Notes: generated by a model from the letters alone, not told the origin. Positions 33,765 to 44,131 are shown, counted from the first letter of the stretch. The stretch is 64,000 bases of DNA from an uncultured Chloroflexota bacterium (GCA_937974245.1 CALJKV010000094.1:1-64000); one strand, 5' to 3'. Made by a program: numbers and translations.

Positions 33765-34976
33765 ATGAAACAAGACCCGTCAGGTAAAAAGCCCGTTCAA
33801 AAAGGCGAGAAAGACCAGCCACAAAAAGAAGGGGGCAAGCCCTCTTTCGTCACCTCCAGACCAGGTGGTCAACCAGCGCAACCCGCAAAAGAGGGCATTA
33901 CCAAACCGCCAGTCACCAGCAAACCAGGCGGCCTTCCTGCCAAATCAGCTACGCCAGCTGCACCCGATACCGAACAGGCTGCCCAGATCGCAGCGGTTAA
34001 GGCACTTTACAGTAGCCTGATTAGCCGGGTGAATCTGTCCAATGTAACGAGTCGGGTTGCCAAGATCAGCAGCGATGTCGCCGCTTTGCCCGCCAGCATA
34101 AGCGAGATACGGAGTCGAGGCTATGCTTTCCGCTCCTATCTTGAACAAAAAGTCGGCGTGTTATCCAGCCAATGGCAGGAAAATCAAGGTCAGGTCAATC
34201 ACATCATCCAGCAGGAAGCTGTATCGCTGCGCCAGGAATTGGATCAGGCCGAGTCCGGCGTTCATAAGTTAGATATGAATCCCCATCCGGCGTCAACGGC
34301 CTTCTTAGAAAGCACGCTGAATACTGTCAAAGAAGAAGTGGATGCGGCGGAGAATCGTATCGAGGGGTTATGCCAGGCTGTAGAGCGTGAAGTCCAAACA
34401 ACCCAAGCGCAACTGAATGAAATTAAGTGGTTTCTTGACGAGAAAGACGAAGCTAGTTTTGACTTTTATCCCGGCGAGGCGCTGTTCCTGGCGGCCAAAG
34501 CCGAGTGGACAGATAATCGGGATAAACCCGATGGTATCCTTTTCCTGACCGATCAACGCCTGATTTTTGAACAGAAAGAAAAGACCGGGGGCGGTTTGTT
34601 CCGGCGGGGTGAGATGACTCAGGAAGTCGAATGGGAGTTTCCACTCAGCGCGATTGAGGATGTTGTGCCGGAAAATAAAGGGCTTCTGGGCGGCAAGGAC
34701 ATGCTCAATTTCGCACTTGGCGCTGGGGCGCCCTACCCTAAGCTCACGGTTGAAGTCAAAGGGGGTGTGGATTGCAAATTCTGGGCGCGACAAATTCAGC
34801 GCATGGTCAGCGGCGATGCCCATGATGAACGGGCGATTGAAGCTGACCCGGAACTTATCGAAAAGCTCCGCAGCGCCCCTACTGCCTGTCATATTTGCGG
34901 TGGCACACTGCCTACAATTGTCGCCGGGCAATCTACCGTAACGTGTAGCTATTGTGGGGCTGTTATTCGCCTTTAA
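33765..34976 (+). CDS. Disordered-tail, coiled-coil, PH/GRAM-like and zinc-ribbon protein
   Basis: A 403-residue protein of unknown function. Residues 1 to about 65 are Lys/Pro-rich with a repeated (S/T)(R/K)PGG(Q/L)PA unit. About 75-225 is predicted helical or coiled coil. About 230-345 resembles a bacterial PH/GRAM domain (EALFLAAKAEW, ILFLTDQRLIF, FPLSAIEDV, KLTVEVKGG). The end is a zinc ribbon with C375/C378 and C394/C397. No membrane segment is seen. The start has AGGAG eight bases upstream. A terminator follows, so it is not in an operon with rpoC. PH-like domains usually mediate protein or membrane contact. Confidence 0.75.
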   Translation: MKQDPSGKKPVQKGEKDQPQKEGGKPSFVTSRPGGQPAQPAKEGITKPPVTSKPGGLPAKSATPAAPDTEQAAQIAAVKALYSSLISRVNLSNVTSRVAKISSDVAALPASISEIRSRGYAFRSYLEQKVGVLSSQWQENQGQVNHIIQQEAVSLRQELDQAESGVHKLDMNPHPASTAFLESTLNTVKEEVDAAENRIEGLCQAVEREVQTTQAQLNEIKWFLDEKDEASFDFYPGEALFLAAKAEWTDNRDKPDGILFLTDQRLIFEQKEKTGGGLFRRGEMTQEVEWEFPLSAIEDVVPENKGLLGGKDMLNFALGAGAPYPKLTVEVKGGVDCKFWARQIQRMVSGDAHDERAIEADPELIEKLRSAPTACHICGGTLPTIVAGQSTVTCSYCGAVIRL

Positions 34977-34999
34977 CTATGAGAAAGAGACCAGGAATT

Positions 35000-35038
35000 A
35001 AGCCGGGGGGCAAAATAAACGCCCCCGGTTTGACTTTT
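35000..35038 (+). terminator. Intrinsic terminator upstream of rpoC
   Basis: CCGGGGG (35003-35009) pairs with CCCCCGG (35022-35028) around an AT-rich loop, followed by TTTGACTTTT. It separates the zinc-ribbon gene from rpoC. Confidence 0.8.
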
Positions 35039-35049
35039 CAACGAATCTA

Positions 35050-35078
35050 TTGACACAGACATCCAAAGCGAATATAAT
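35050..35078 (+). promoter_or_regulatory. Consensus sigma-70 promoter of rpoC
   Basis: TTGACA (35050-35055), 17-base spacer, TATAAT (35073-35078): a perfect consensus promoter. Transcription from about 35085 leaves a leader of about 175 bases that contains an imperfect CAGCG...CGCTG hairpin near 35127-35155, possibly regulatory. Confidence 0.9.
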
Positions 35079-35260
35079 TTCACCTACACATGGTTACGAA
35101 ATACAGGATTGACCGAACAATTTCGCAGCGTCGGAAGTTTGCTTTCTGTCGCTGTTTTGTGTTCATTGGTGCCAAAACTCCACTTTATCGTTTTTGTACA
35201 AACCGTGATCTAACCGCCACGCTCAACTAGATACCGTTTTTAGCGCAGAGGAGATGTCTC

Positions 35261-38200
35261 TTGGAAGCTAAGGATTTCAGCGCACTCCGTATCAGCTTGG
35301 CCTCGCCCGAACAGATTCTATCCTGGTCGTACGGTGAGGTAACAAAACCAGAGACGATCAACTATCGTCGCCTGAGGCCGGAAAAAGACGGCCTGTTCTG
35401 CGAAGCCATTTTCGGGCCGACCCGCGATTGGCAGTGCTATTGTGGAAAATATAAGAATGTTCGCTACCGGGGCATTGTCTGTGACAAATGCGGTGTTGAA
35501 GTCACCCGTGCTTCGGTGCGCCGGGAACGCATGGGGCATATCGGGTTAGCCGCACCGGTAGCGCACGTCTGGTATACACGTCGTGTACCCAGCTACCTCG
35601 GTCTGCTGCTTGATGTCAGTCGCCGTAACCTGGATCGGGTACTGTATTTCGCCCAGTATGTGATTACCCATGTGGACGAAGAAGCCCGCCAGCGTGCCTT
35701 AGCTCGTATCGAAAAAGAAGTAGTCCAGAAAGAATCCCTGCTCGGCGGGAATATTGAAGACCGAGTTGATACGGTTCGTACAGACCGTGATACAGCGTTG
35801 GGAGAGTTTGAGGAACGTGCTACTTCAATCAACACCCATTTTGATAACGAACTGAATCGCCTGAGCGATGAAGTCATGCAAGAGGCACAGACCGTTCAGG
35901 GGCGTGTTGAGGCGCTATTGAACCAGGTCGCCAGTTCGGATATTGACTTCCGGCTGACCAGCACTGTGATTGTCGCCAAAGGCGAAACGGTAGATAACGA
36001 CAGTATTGCCCGTATCCAGGCGGTTGTGAACACGTATTTGAGCGAAATCCAGGCGGAAGTTGAAACACTGCGCCAGCAAGAATTGGACAAGCTTAATGCC
36101 CAGGCGGACGGTATTAGCAATACAGCCGCATCTACCATTGATGAACACCGGGTTGAACTGGACCACAAACTGGCCCAGGTGCGACAAGCCGCAGAAAAAG
36201 CCCGCGCCGAACTCCAGGACCTCCGTGTGCTGCAATTCCTCTCAGAGACCCGCTACCGCGAACTCAAGAGCAAGTACGGCCAGGTCTTCCAGGCTGATAT
36301 GGGCGCGGAGGCCTTCTATGACATCCTCCAAAAACTCGAACTGGAAAAACTTGCCCAGGAACTATGGCACGAAGTACGGACAACCCGCTCCAAGCAGCGC
36401 AAGAAGAAAGCGACGAAGCGACTGCGTGTCGTTGAAAGCCTGCGTAAGAGCGATAACCGGCCAGAATGGATGATTCTGACGGTACTCCCGGTTATCCCGC
36501 CTGATCTGCGGCCAATGGTACAGCTTGATGGTGGGCGCTTCGCCACCAGCGATCTGAATGACCTATATCGCCGGGTCATCAACCGCAACAACCGGCTCAA
36601 GCACCTGCTCGAGCTGGGCGCACCAGACGTAATTGTCCGCAACGAAAAGCGTATGTTGCAGGAAGCGGTAGACAGCCTGATTGACAACAGCCAGCGCGGG
36701 AAGGCACTCAGCCGGCGCGGGCGGCGCGAACTCCGCTCTCTGAGCGATATGCTCAAGGGTAAGAAAGGTCGCTTCCGCCGCAACCTGCTCGGCAAGCGTG
36801 TAGACTACTCGGGCCGTTCGGTTATTGTCATCGGCCCGCGCCTGAAGCTCTACCAGTGTGGGCTGCCCAAGACGATGGCGCTCGAATTGTATCGCCCGTT
36901 CGTCATCAGCCGCCTGGTGCGCTACAACTATGCTACCAACGTCAAGGGTGCCAAACGCATCATTGAGCGCGAAAAACCCGAAGTCTGGGAAGTTCTGGAA
37001 GAGGTTATCAAGGAGCGTCCGGTACTGCTCAACCGCGCCCCAACCCTACATCGTCTGGGTATCCAGGCGTTTGAGCCGCAGCTGGTAGAGGGCAAGGCCA
37101 TCCAGATTCATCCGCTGGTGTGTTCGGCCTTTAATGCTGACTTTGATGGTGACCAGATGGCGGTGCATGTTCCACTCAGTGAAAAGGCTGTTGAAGAAGC
37201 ACGCAGCTTGATGTTAAGCACCCGCAATCTGCTCAAGCCCGCCGACGGCCAACCCATTGTTGGCCCATCTAAAGACATGGTGCTGGGTAATTACTATCTC
37301 ACCATGGATCCGACAGTAGAGATTGCCACACTGAAAGAACGGGCAGACGATTTCCGCACGATTAAGGCGATTCATGAGCCGCATAACCGAATTGGTATTC
37401 CCTTCCGCCGCAACGGGTACTATTACGTCCAAAACCTCGATGTACCGGGGAAAATCGTCTTTAAGGATGTCATCGTAACTGATGATGCTGGACGTCAGCG
37501 TGTCGCAGAAAATGCATTTGATCGCACTGTCCGTGCTGTGCTGGAAGGCGAGGCGGACTGTCTGCTGGCAAATGCCTATGAAATGCGGAAATATATCAAG
37601 AAGAATGGGCTGGAAGACCGGTTGGAACTGGCGAACCTGCATGAGCGCCGCCTTGTCGTGGATATGGACGAGGTTGAATACCTGTATAATCTGGGTATCG
37701 TTGATCTGCACACGCCCATCACCCTGGGCAATATCTATGATAATCGCTCCCCACAGGCGGAACCCGAAGTCTGCACCGTTGGGCGCGCCATTTTTAACCG
37801 GATTCTGCCGGATGAACTGCGATTTGTACAGGAAACAATGGGCAAGAAAGGGTTGCAAACCCTCGTCGCTCGCTGTTACCAACGCATTGGCGGTGACCTG
37901 ACCACTGACATCGTAGATGCCATTAAGAACATCGGTTTCCACTATGCCACAGTCTCCGGCACGACGATCGCTGTCGCTGATCTGACGGTTCCTGATGAAC
38001 GCAGCGACATCCTGGAAGAAGCTGAAGCGATTGTGGACCGTGCCGAGCGCGATTTCCGGCGCGGACTACTCACCGAGGAAGAACGGTATCAGATCACAAT
38101 TGAAGAATGGAACCGGGCAAAAGATCGTCTCCAGGACTTGATTCGTGAAACATTGGACCCGTATGGCCCAATTGCTATCATGGCGATTTCAGGTTCGACA

Positions 38201-39847
38201 AAAGGCGGTTTTGGCCCGATCACCCAGCTTGCCGGTATGCGTGGCTTGATGGCTGACCCGTCCGGGCGCATCATTGACCATCCGATTCGTCATCACTTCC
38301 GTGAAGGCCTGACAGCGCTGGAATACTTCATCTCGACTCATGGCGCTCGTAAAGGCCTGGCAGACACGGCATTGCGTACTGCCGACGCCGGATATCTGAC
38401 CCGTCGGTTGGTGGATGTCGCCCAGGACGTGATTGTGAACCGGATTGACTGCGGTACCGAAGCTGGGCTGTGGATTCGCCGGAGCGATGACATCGCCGGA
38501 CAGAATGTGTACGACCGCATTCTGGGCCGCTGCGCCTCGCAGACAATCTATCATCCAGATACAGGCGAGCTGATTGTCGCCCGTAATGGGATGATTGATG
38601 AAGATGTCGCCGACACAATCGAGAAAAGCAGCCTCCCCGAAGTCCAGGTGCGCAGCCCAATGACCTGTTCCCTGATTCATGGTATCTGTGCCTTGTGCTA
38701 CGGGCGCGATCTGGGTCGTGGGGATATGGTGGAAGTTGGCGCGGCAGTTGGTATTGTCGCCGCACAGTCCATCGGTGAACCCGGTACGCAGTTAACGCTG
38801 CGAACATTCCACACCGGCGGTACAGCGGAAGCGCGAGGAGACATCACGAGCGGTTTGCCACGTGTGGAAGAGCTGTTTGAAGCCCGCAAGAAACCAAAGG
38901 GCGAGGCTGTCATCACGGACATTGGCGGTGTGTTGCGGCTCACTAAGCGTGAGGGCGTGCGTATTGCAACAGTCATTGACAGTGAAGTATTCAACGAACA
39001 GCATGAAATCCCGGTTGGTTGGGATATGCTGGTAGAAGATGAGCAGCAAATCCGCGAAGGGGATGTAATTGCCGAAGAAGCAGGCGATGGCGGTGGCAAC
39101 ATCGTCGCCCGTATGAACGGCACAGTGCATACGGAAGGTCACAGCATCTATATCCGTTACGAGCGCCGCCAGGAAGCGGAATATGAAATCCCCTCCAGTG
39201 CGCGTTTGACGACGGATGTTTATGATGGCTGTTCGGTATACCCCGGCCAGCAACTCACCGAAGGTTCTAAAAACCCGCACCGTATTCTGCGTATTCTGGG
39301 CGCAGATGCCACACAGAACTATCTGCTCACCGAAGTGCAGAAGGTGTACCGTAACCAGGGTGTGAATATTTCGGACAAGCACTTTGAGATCATGATTCGT
39401 AAGATGCTCTCTAAGGTACAGATCACGAAGAGCGGCGGGAGTCCTTTGCTACCCGGCGAGTTGATTGACCGGCTGCAACTGTTGAATATCAACGAAAATC
39501 TGCTGCGAGAAAACAAGGAAGCTGCGGCAGGTGTCCCGATACTACTGGGGATCACCAAAGCGGCACTCAATACCGAAAGTTTCCTCTCAGCATCCAGCTT
39601 CCAGCATACCATCAAGGTTTTGGCTGGTGCCGCGATCGAAGGCAAGGTAGATAACCTGTACGGCTTGAAGGAAAATGTCATCATCGGCAAGCTGATCCCG
39701 GCAGGCAGTGGATTCCACACTTACCAGGATCGCGAACTGGTCGCCCCGAATGTGACATTAGAAGCACAGGGCGCGATTGACTTCACAGACATTGATGACG
39801 GCATTGATGATGCTGATGCTATCGAAGACATCAACATGAACGCCTAG
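35261..39847 (+). CDS. rpoC: DNA-directed RNA polymerase subunit beta'
   Basis: A 1528-residue beta' subunit. The first zinc site is C59, C61, C74 and C77. The active-site motif NADFDGD is at 625-631 (458-464 in E. coli), so about 170 residues are inserted before it, mainly a coiled-coil-rich block at about 139-325. The second zinc cluster (CSLIHGICALCYG), the trigger-loop region (STHGARKGLADTALRTADAGYLTRRL) and the C-terminal clamp are intact. Start TTG 35261 has GAGGAG eight bases upstream. rpoB is not adjacent, which is unusual. Its own consensus promoter and a strong terminator make it a monocistronic unit. Confidence 0.98.
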   Translation: MEAKDFSALRISLASPEQILSWSYGEVTKPETINYRRLRPEKDGLFCEAIFGPTRDWQCYCGKYKNVRYRGIVCDKCGVEVTRASVRRERMGHIGLAAPVAHVWYTRRVPSYLGLLLDVSRRNLDRVLYFAQYVITHVDEEARQRALARIEKEVVQKESLLGGNIEDRVDTVRTDRDTALGEFEERATSINTHFDNELNRLSDEVMQEAQTVQGRVEALLNQVASSDIDFRLTSTVIVAKGETVDNDSIARIQAVVNTYLSEIQAEVETLRQQELDKLNAQADGISNTAASTIDEHRVELDHKLAQVRQAAEKARAELQDLRVLQFLSETRYRELKSKYGQVFQADMGAEAFYDILQKLELEKLAQELWHEVRTTRSKQRKKKATKRLRVVESLRKSDNRPEWMILTVLPVIPPDLRPMVQLDGGRFATSDLNDLYRRVINRNNRLKHLLELGAPDVIVRNEKRMLQEAVDSLIDNSQRGKALSRRGRRELRSLSDMLKGKKGRFRRNLLGKRVDYSGRSVIVIGPRLKLYQCGLPKTMALELYRPFVISRLVRYNYATNVKGAKRIIEREKPEVWEVLEEVIKERPVLLNRAPTLHRLGIQAFEPQLVEGKAIQIHPLVCSAFNADFDGDQMAVHVPLSEKAVEEARSLMLSTRNLLKPADGQPIVGPSKDMVLGNYYLTMDPTVEIATLKERADDFRTIKAIHEPHNRIGIPFRRNGYYYVQNLDVPGKIVFKDVIVTDDAGRQRVAENAFDRTVRAVLEGEADCLLANAYEMRKYIKKNGLEDRLELANLHERRLVVDMDEVEYLYNLGIVDLHTPITLGNIYDNRSPQAEPEVCTVGRAIFNRILPDELRFVQETMGKKGLQTLVARCYQRIGGDLTTDIVDAIKNIGFHYATVSGTTIAVADLTVPDERSDILEEAEAIVDRAERDFRRGLLTEEERYQITIEEWNRAKDRLQDLIRETLDPYGPIAIMAISGSTKGGFGPITQLAGMRGLMADPSGRIIDHPIRHHFREGLTALEYFISTHGARKGLADTALRTADAGYLTRRLVDVAQDVIVNRIDCGTEAGLWIRRSDDIAGQNVYDRILGRCASQTIYHPDTGELIVARNGMIDEDVADTIEKSSLPEVQVRSPMTCSLIHGICALCYGRDLGRGDMVEVGAAVGIVAAQSIGEPGTQLTLRTFHTGGTAEARGDITSGLPRVEELFEARKKPKGEAVITDIGGVLRLTKREGVRIATVIDSEVFNEQHEIPVGWDMLVEDEQQIREGDVIAEEAGDGGGNIVARMNGTVHTEGHSIYIRYERRQEAEYEIPSSARLTTDVYDGCSVYPGQQLTEGSKNPHRILRILGADATQNYLLTEVQKVYRNQGVNISDKHFEIMIRKMLSKVQITKSGGSPLLPGELIDRLQLLNINENLLRENKEAAAGVPILLGITKAALNTESFLSASSFQHTIKVLAGAAIEGKVDNLYGLKENVIIGKLIPAGSGFHTYQDRELVAPNVTLEAQGAIDFTDIDDGIDDADAIEDINMNA

Positions 39848-39860
39848 AGTACAGCAGGCC

Positions 39861-39902
39861 AATCAAAAAAGCGCGGGGTAACACACTCCGCGCTTTTGAT
39901 TC
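39861..39902. terminator. Strong intrinsic terminator after rpoC
   Basis: AATCAAAA..GCGCGG (39861-39876) pairs with CCGCGCTTTTGATT (39888-39901) around an 11-base loop. It is nearly symmetric and also serves the convergent lipoprotein gene. Confidence 0.9.
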
Positions 39903-39929
39903 CATCTCAGCGAGTCGCTGCTATGCCGA

Positions 39930-41444
39930 TTAACAGTCGTACTTGTCTAACTGTATATCAAACCGTACCGCATCATACAGCATCCAGTATAGTGGGCGCT
40001 CGGTACGGCTCGTACTATTCACATCCACTACACAGGCCGAACCAGGCACGATAATGCTGTAGGCCGTGCGCTCATCGCGATTTTCGACCAGTCCGGCAAG
40101 CAGCGCAAAGTTGAGATTCCACAGAAACATTGGCCCCATATAATCGCGCTCCTGCCCAATCTGGAAAGCGCGAATCGTATACTCGGCCTGCTGCCAGCGA
40201 TCATTATAGATCATCCACTCTTCAGGTGCTGTACCCGGGAAGCCATCCCAGGTTGCCCAACCAAACTCCGTTGCCCACAGGTGAGCAGTGGTATGACCGT
40301 TATTCGCCATGATCTGGTGATAGTCTTCAAGCGTGTTCATGAAAAAGAAATGTGGGTTATCGTCCCATCCGGGTGGCTCACCCATATGGCAGCAGGTGTC
40401 GTCGGGGGCATTCCCCCAGCTATATGGGTGGAAACCCACCCCAATATCCGAGTAATTCGCCAGCCCAGCAGAGTACATTTCTTGGAGGAAAGTCCGGTCA
40501 TCCCGTGAGCCTGCACCATCTCCGGTTGGCGCTAGGCCAGCCGTCAACACCTGGATAGGCGTGGTACGGTTGTTTTTGGGGTCAGCGATCATCACCTGGG
40601 AAAACGTCGTGACTGCCTGGTAAGCCGGGGCAAAATAATCCATGTAACGCCTGCCAGTAAATGGTTGCCCCTGCCACTCTCGCAACAAATTAGGCTCATT
40701 CCATACTTCAATCGCAGTGATAGACGGACCAATCTCCCCCATCAGCAGATTCAGAAAATCCACTAACGCCTGAGGATCATCGGGCGGGCCATCCTCAGCC
40801 TGGTTGGTACGTGCCCAAGGCGGTGCTTTCGCCACACTCACCAGAATGTTCAAGCCGCTGTTATAGGCGCTTTCCAGGTAAATCTCCAAACGCCGAAAAT
40901 CTTCGCTGATCTCAGCACTATTATTGGGCTGCAGCATTTTCCAGGAGACCTGCACCTTCAGCCACTTCACACCTAACTGCTGGATGCTCCCGATAGCCGC
41001 ATTCCAATCTGCCTGGTCCAATGTGGGGTCAAGCTGAATCCCCATCCGGTTCGAGTCTAAATCCGGCAATGTTATGATCGGCGCAACCGATGACGTATCA
41101 GTTGGCAAGGGCACGGCGGTTACTTCTGGAAGCGGCGTATTGCTAGGTAATGGGGTCAGGGATGGGCGCGGCGTCGAAGTGGCAGGCAACACATACTCAC
41201 CACCAATCAACGGCCCCATAAATGTCACCGTTGGCCCCGCCGGAGCAAGCGAGGGAGTTGTTGTCGGCAGATCAGTCGGTGTCGGTGTCGCTGATACAAG
41301 CGGCGCGATTGTGGGAACCTGTGTCTCGTTGGCGCTATCTTGTGTGGGCGTAACAAGAACCGGAATCGGCGTTGGCTGCCCACAAGCAGCCAAAACCAAC
41401 AGAACAATTATCAGGAACATGGTCAGTGGGTATTTTTTCGTCAT
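39930..41444 (-). CDS. Lipoprotein glycoside hydrolase-like protein (clan GH-A)
   Basis: A 504-residue surface protein. A signal peptide with lipobox (LLVLAAC) precedes a long Thr/Pro/Ser-rich linker (about 25-130) and a TIM-barrel like GH5/GH39 relatives. Probable acid/base E250 (EVWNEPN) and nucleophile E393 (WATEFGW) have the clan GH-A spacing. Substrate is unknown. The start is ATG 41444 (an ATG at 41453 is also possible); further upstream codons run into the gyrA promoter region. It is divergent from gyrA. Confidence 0.8.
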   Translation of the reverse strand: MTKKYPLTMFLIIVLLVLAACGQPTPIPVLVTPTQDSANETQVPTIAPLVSATPTPTDLPTTTPSLAPAGPTVTFMGPLIGGEYVLPATSTPRPSLTPLPSNTPLPEVTAVPLPTDTSSVAPIITLPDLDSNRMGIQLDPTLDQADWNAAIGSIQQLGVKWLKVQVSWKMLQPNNSAEISEDFRRLEIYLESAYNSGLNILVSVAKAPPWARTNQAEDGPPDDPQALVDFLNLLMGEIGPSITAIEVWNEPNLLREWQGQPFTGRRYMDYFAPAYQAVTTFSQVMIADPKNNRTTPIQVLTAGLAPTGDGAGSRDDRTFLQEMYSAGLANYSDIGVGFHPYSWGNAPDDTCCHMGEPPGWDDNPHFFFMNTLEDYHQIMANNGHTTAHLWATEFGWATWDGFPGTAPEEWMIYNDRWQQAEYTIRAFQIGQERDYMGPMFLWNLNFALLAGLVENRDERTAYSIIVPGSACVVDVNSTSRTERPLYWMLYDAVRFDIQLDKYDC

Positions 41445-41524
41445 GCCCCGCATACTACCATAAGCCAGCCAGTAGCACCATGAAAAACGAAGGAAACGTG
41501 GGGAAAGCGGTGGTTTAGATTCCG

Positions 41525-41533
41525 TGTTATAAT
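41525..41533 (+). promoter_or_regulatory. Extended -10 promoter of gyrA
   Basis: TGTTATAAT (TG at 41525-41526, TATAAT at 41528-41533) is an extended -10 element without a good -35, the same form as upstream of the amidohydrolase gene. Transcription would start near 41540, about 110 bases before the gyrA start. Confidence 0.6.
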
Positions 41534-41651
41534 AAGAACATCTGTTCAATCTTTGACAGCGTCCACTTCGTCGCCTAGAATGGGGCGAGCAAAGTGGAAA
41601 ACATTTCACTATACTGAACAATTGAGTAACGCAACTTTCGAGGACGTTTTT

Positions 41652-44123
41652 ATGAATGCTGGTTCGATTCGCCAGGTAAATATCGGGCAGGAAATGCGTG
41701 AGGCTTACCTGGATTACGCTATGAGCGTGATTGTAGCACGGGCACTCCCGGATGCCCGCGATGGCTTAAAACCGGTTCACCGCCGGATTTTGTACGCGAT
41801 GTATGATATGGGCATCCGCTCGGATACGCCCTACAAAAAAAGCGCTCGAATTGTCGGTGAAGTACTTGGGAAATATCACCCGCATGGTGATGCCGCCGTA
41901 TACGAAACAATGGTGCGGTTGGCGCAGGATTTTTCGATGCGCTACCTGATGGTAGATGGACAGGGAAACTTTGGCAGCATTGATGGCGATGGTGCCGCCG
42001 CGATGCGTTATACCGAAGCACGTATGGCCGATGTAGGCGAGGAAATGCTGGTAGACATAGGCAAAGAAACGGTAGATTTTACCGAAAACTTTGATGGCAG
42101 CCTGACGGAGCCTCTTGTTCTGCCTGCTAGCATCCCTAACTTGCTCGTCAACGGGTCTTCCGGCATTGCTGTTGGTATGTCCACCAATATCCCGCCACAC
42201 AACCTGGGCGAAGTCTGTGACGCCGCTGTGTATATGCTCAACGAGTGGGATCGCTACGAGGACATCAGCATTGAGGACTTGATGCAGTTTGTCAAAGGCC
42301 CAGACTTCCCTACCGGCGGTCTGGTGTACCGCCATGCTGAAGGGGGTGAGAATGGCGAAGACACGCTGGTACAGGCTTATGCCACCGGGCGAGGCAAGCT
42401 CACAGTACGTGCCAAAGTACATATCGAAGACATGGGGCGGGGCAAATCGCGCTTCATAATTAGTGAACTTCCGTATCAGACGAACAAATCTTCACTGATT
42501 GAGCGCATTGCCAACCTTGCTCGTGAGGGGCGTATTGAGGGTATCGCTGACTTGCGTGACGAATCAGACCGGCAGGGTCTGCGGCTGGTGATTGAACTCC
42601 AGCGGGGTGCTGAACCAACCGAAGTGCTGGAAAAACTCTTCAAACTCACGCCGCTCCAAGATACATTCGGCATTATCATACTCGCACTGGTGGATGGTGA
42701 ACCGCGCCTACTCAGCTTGAAACAGTGCCTGCGTGTCTATTTGGATCACCGCCAGGTTGTGATCCGGCGACGCAGCGAGTACGACCTGAACCGGGCCCGT
42801 GATCGCGCCCATATCCTTGAGGGACTACTCAAAGCGTTGGATAGTCTGGATCAGGTGATAGACATCATTCGTCGGTCACGTACCGTCGAAACAGCCCGCG
42901 ATAACCTGCGAAAAGCCCTAAAAATCAGCGAAATTCAGGCACAGGCCATTCTGGATATGCAGCTCCGGCGTTTGGCCGCATTGGAGCGCAAAAAGATTGA
43001 AGAAGAATACGAAGAAAAGGTGAAACTCATCACCTATCTGGAAGGGCTGCTGGCGAACCCCAAACAGATGCGTGACGTAATTGCCGAAGAGCTGTCCCAA
43101 ATTAAGCAGGCTTATAGCGACCCACGTCGCACCGTCATTGTTGGCAGCACGGCCAGCAAAGTCAGCGCCAGTGAATTTCTGGTTCCGGCGGAGGACACCT
43201 GGGTCACCATGACGGTAGATGGGCGCATGGGACGTAGTTTTGAGAATGTTCCGCCGCGAGTCACTACCGAGGTTAAAGAGCCGCCGCGCTTCATTCTTGA
43301 TAGCAGCAGCACCCACACCCTCTACCTGGTTACGGCCAATGGACAGTGTGCAACCATCCCTGTTCACCAGTTGCCCCAGGTCAACGATCCGTTAGAAGGG
43401 ACGCTCTTCCATGATATTTGCCCGCTCATAAGCGAAGACCAGGTGACAGCCATTGTCAGTCTGCCACCACTCCTCACTACCGGCTACCTCTTCATGGCAA
43501 CAGAGAAGGGCGAGGTCAAACGGTTGCGCATGGAGGACTTGCCAGGGTTATCCGCAAACGTCTTTGGCGTGATGGATGTCGAAAAAGATGATCGCCTGGG
43601 TTGGGTATTGGTCACGAATGGTGAAAATGAAATAATGCTGGCGACTGCCCTGGCACAAAGCATCCGCTTCTCTGAGAATGATGTGCGCCCCACCACCCTA
43701 CCGGCTGGCGGGATGCGCGGCATCAAGCTGGCAGAGGAACATGACCGGGTCGTGGGCGCGATGCTGGTTGAAGATGGGAAATATGTTTGGTCAATCACCG
43801 ACGATGGGATTGCGAAGGTTTCCCCAATTGACGAATTCCCCACCCAAGGGCGGGCAGGAAGCGGCGTTATCGCCATGCGCCTGCCGAAAACCAGCCGGGA
43901 GATGACAGCCTCAACCATTGGCAGGCTGGATGACAACATTATCGTCTTGACAAATCGACATAAACCTTTGTATATGCGACTGGGCAGATCACCTCAAATC
44001 AAACGAGGGCGGCCTGGTGGCGATTTTGTCATTTCCATGCGGGACAACGAGCGGGTTGTCGCTGTCGTGAACTATACATCACGCCTACCAGACCCAGAAC
44101 CTGATTTGGAAAGCGAAGAATGA
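41652..44123 (+). CDS. gyrA: DNA gyrase subunit A
   Basis: An 823-residue type IIA topoisomerase subunit. The start at ATG 41652 has GAGG eight bases upstream and gives the family N-terminus (QEMREAYLDYAMSVIVARALPDARDG). Catalytic Tyr120 is in AAMRYTEARM. Breakage-reunion and coiled-coil regions are complete, and six-bladed C-terminal repeats are visible. A GyrA-box-like QGRAGSG is present in degenerate form, favouring GyrA over ParC. gyrB is not in the window. Confidence 0.95.
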   Translation: MNAGSIRQVNIGQEMREAYLDYAMSVIVARALPDARDGLKPVHRRILYAMYDMGIRSDTPYKKSARIVGEVLGKYHPHGDAAVYETMVRLAQDFSMRYLMVDGQGNFGSIDGDGAAAMRYTEARMADVGEEMLVDIGKETVDFTENFDGSLTEPLVLPASIPNLLVNGSSGIAVGMSTNIPPHNLGEVCDAAVYMLNEWDRYEDISIEDLMQFVKGPDFPTGGLVYRHAEGGENGEDTLVQAYATGRGKLTVRAKVHIEDMGRGKSRFIISELPYQTNKSSLIERIANLAREGRIEGIADLRDESDRQGLRLVIELQRGAEPTEVLEKLFKLTPLQDTFGIIILALVDGEPRLLSLKQCLRVYLDHRQVVIRRRSEYDLNRARDRAHILEGLLKALDSLDQVIDIIRRSRTVETARDNLRKALKISEIQAQAILDMQLRRLAALERKKIEEEYEEKVKLITYLEGLLANPKQMRDVIAEELSQIKQAYSDPRRTVIVGSTASKVSASEFLVPAEDTWVTMTVDGRMGRSFENVPPRVTTEVKEPPRFILDSSSTHTLYLVTANGQCATIPVHQLPQVNDPLEGTLFHDICPLISEDQVTAIVSLPPLLTTGYLFMATEKGEVKRLRMEDLPGLSANVFGVMDVEKDDRLGWVLVTNGENEIMLATALAQSIRFSENDVRPTTLPAGGMRGIKLAEEHDRVVGAMLVEDGKYVWSITDDGIAKVSPIDEFPTQGRAGSGVIAMRLPKTSREMTASTIGRLDDNIIVLTNRHKPLYMRLGRSPQIKRGRPGGDFVISMRDNERVVAVVNYTSRLPDPEPDLESEE

Positions 44124-44131
44124 GCGAAATG

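Noticed and set aside
37214..37942. Minus-strand open frame of 242 codons inside rpoC
   Set aside because: Antisense to a highly conserved gene and without recognisable features.
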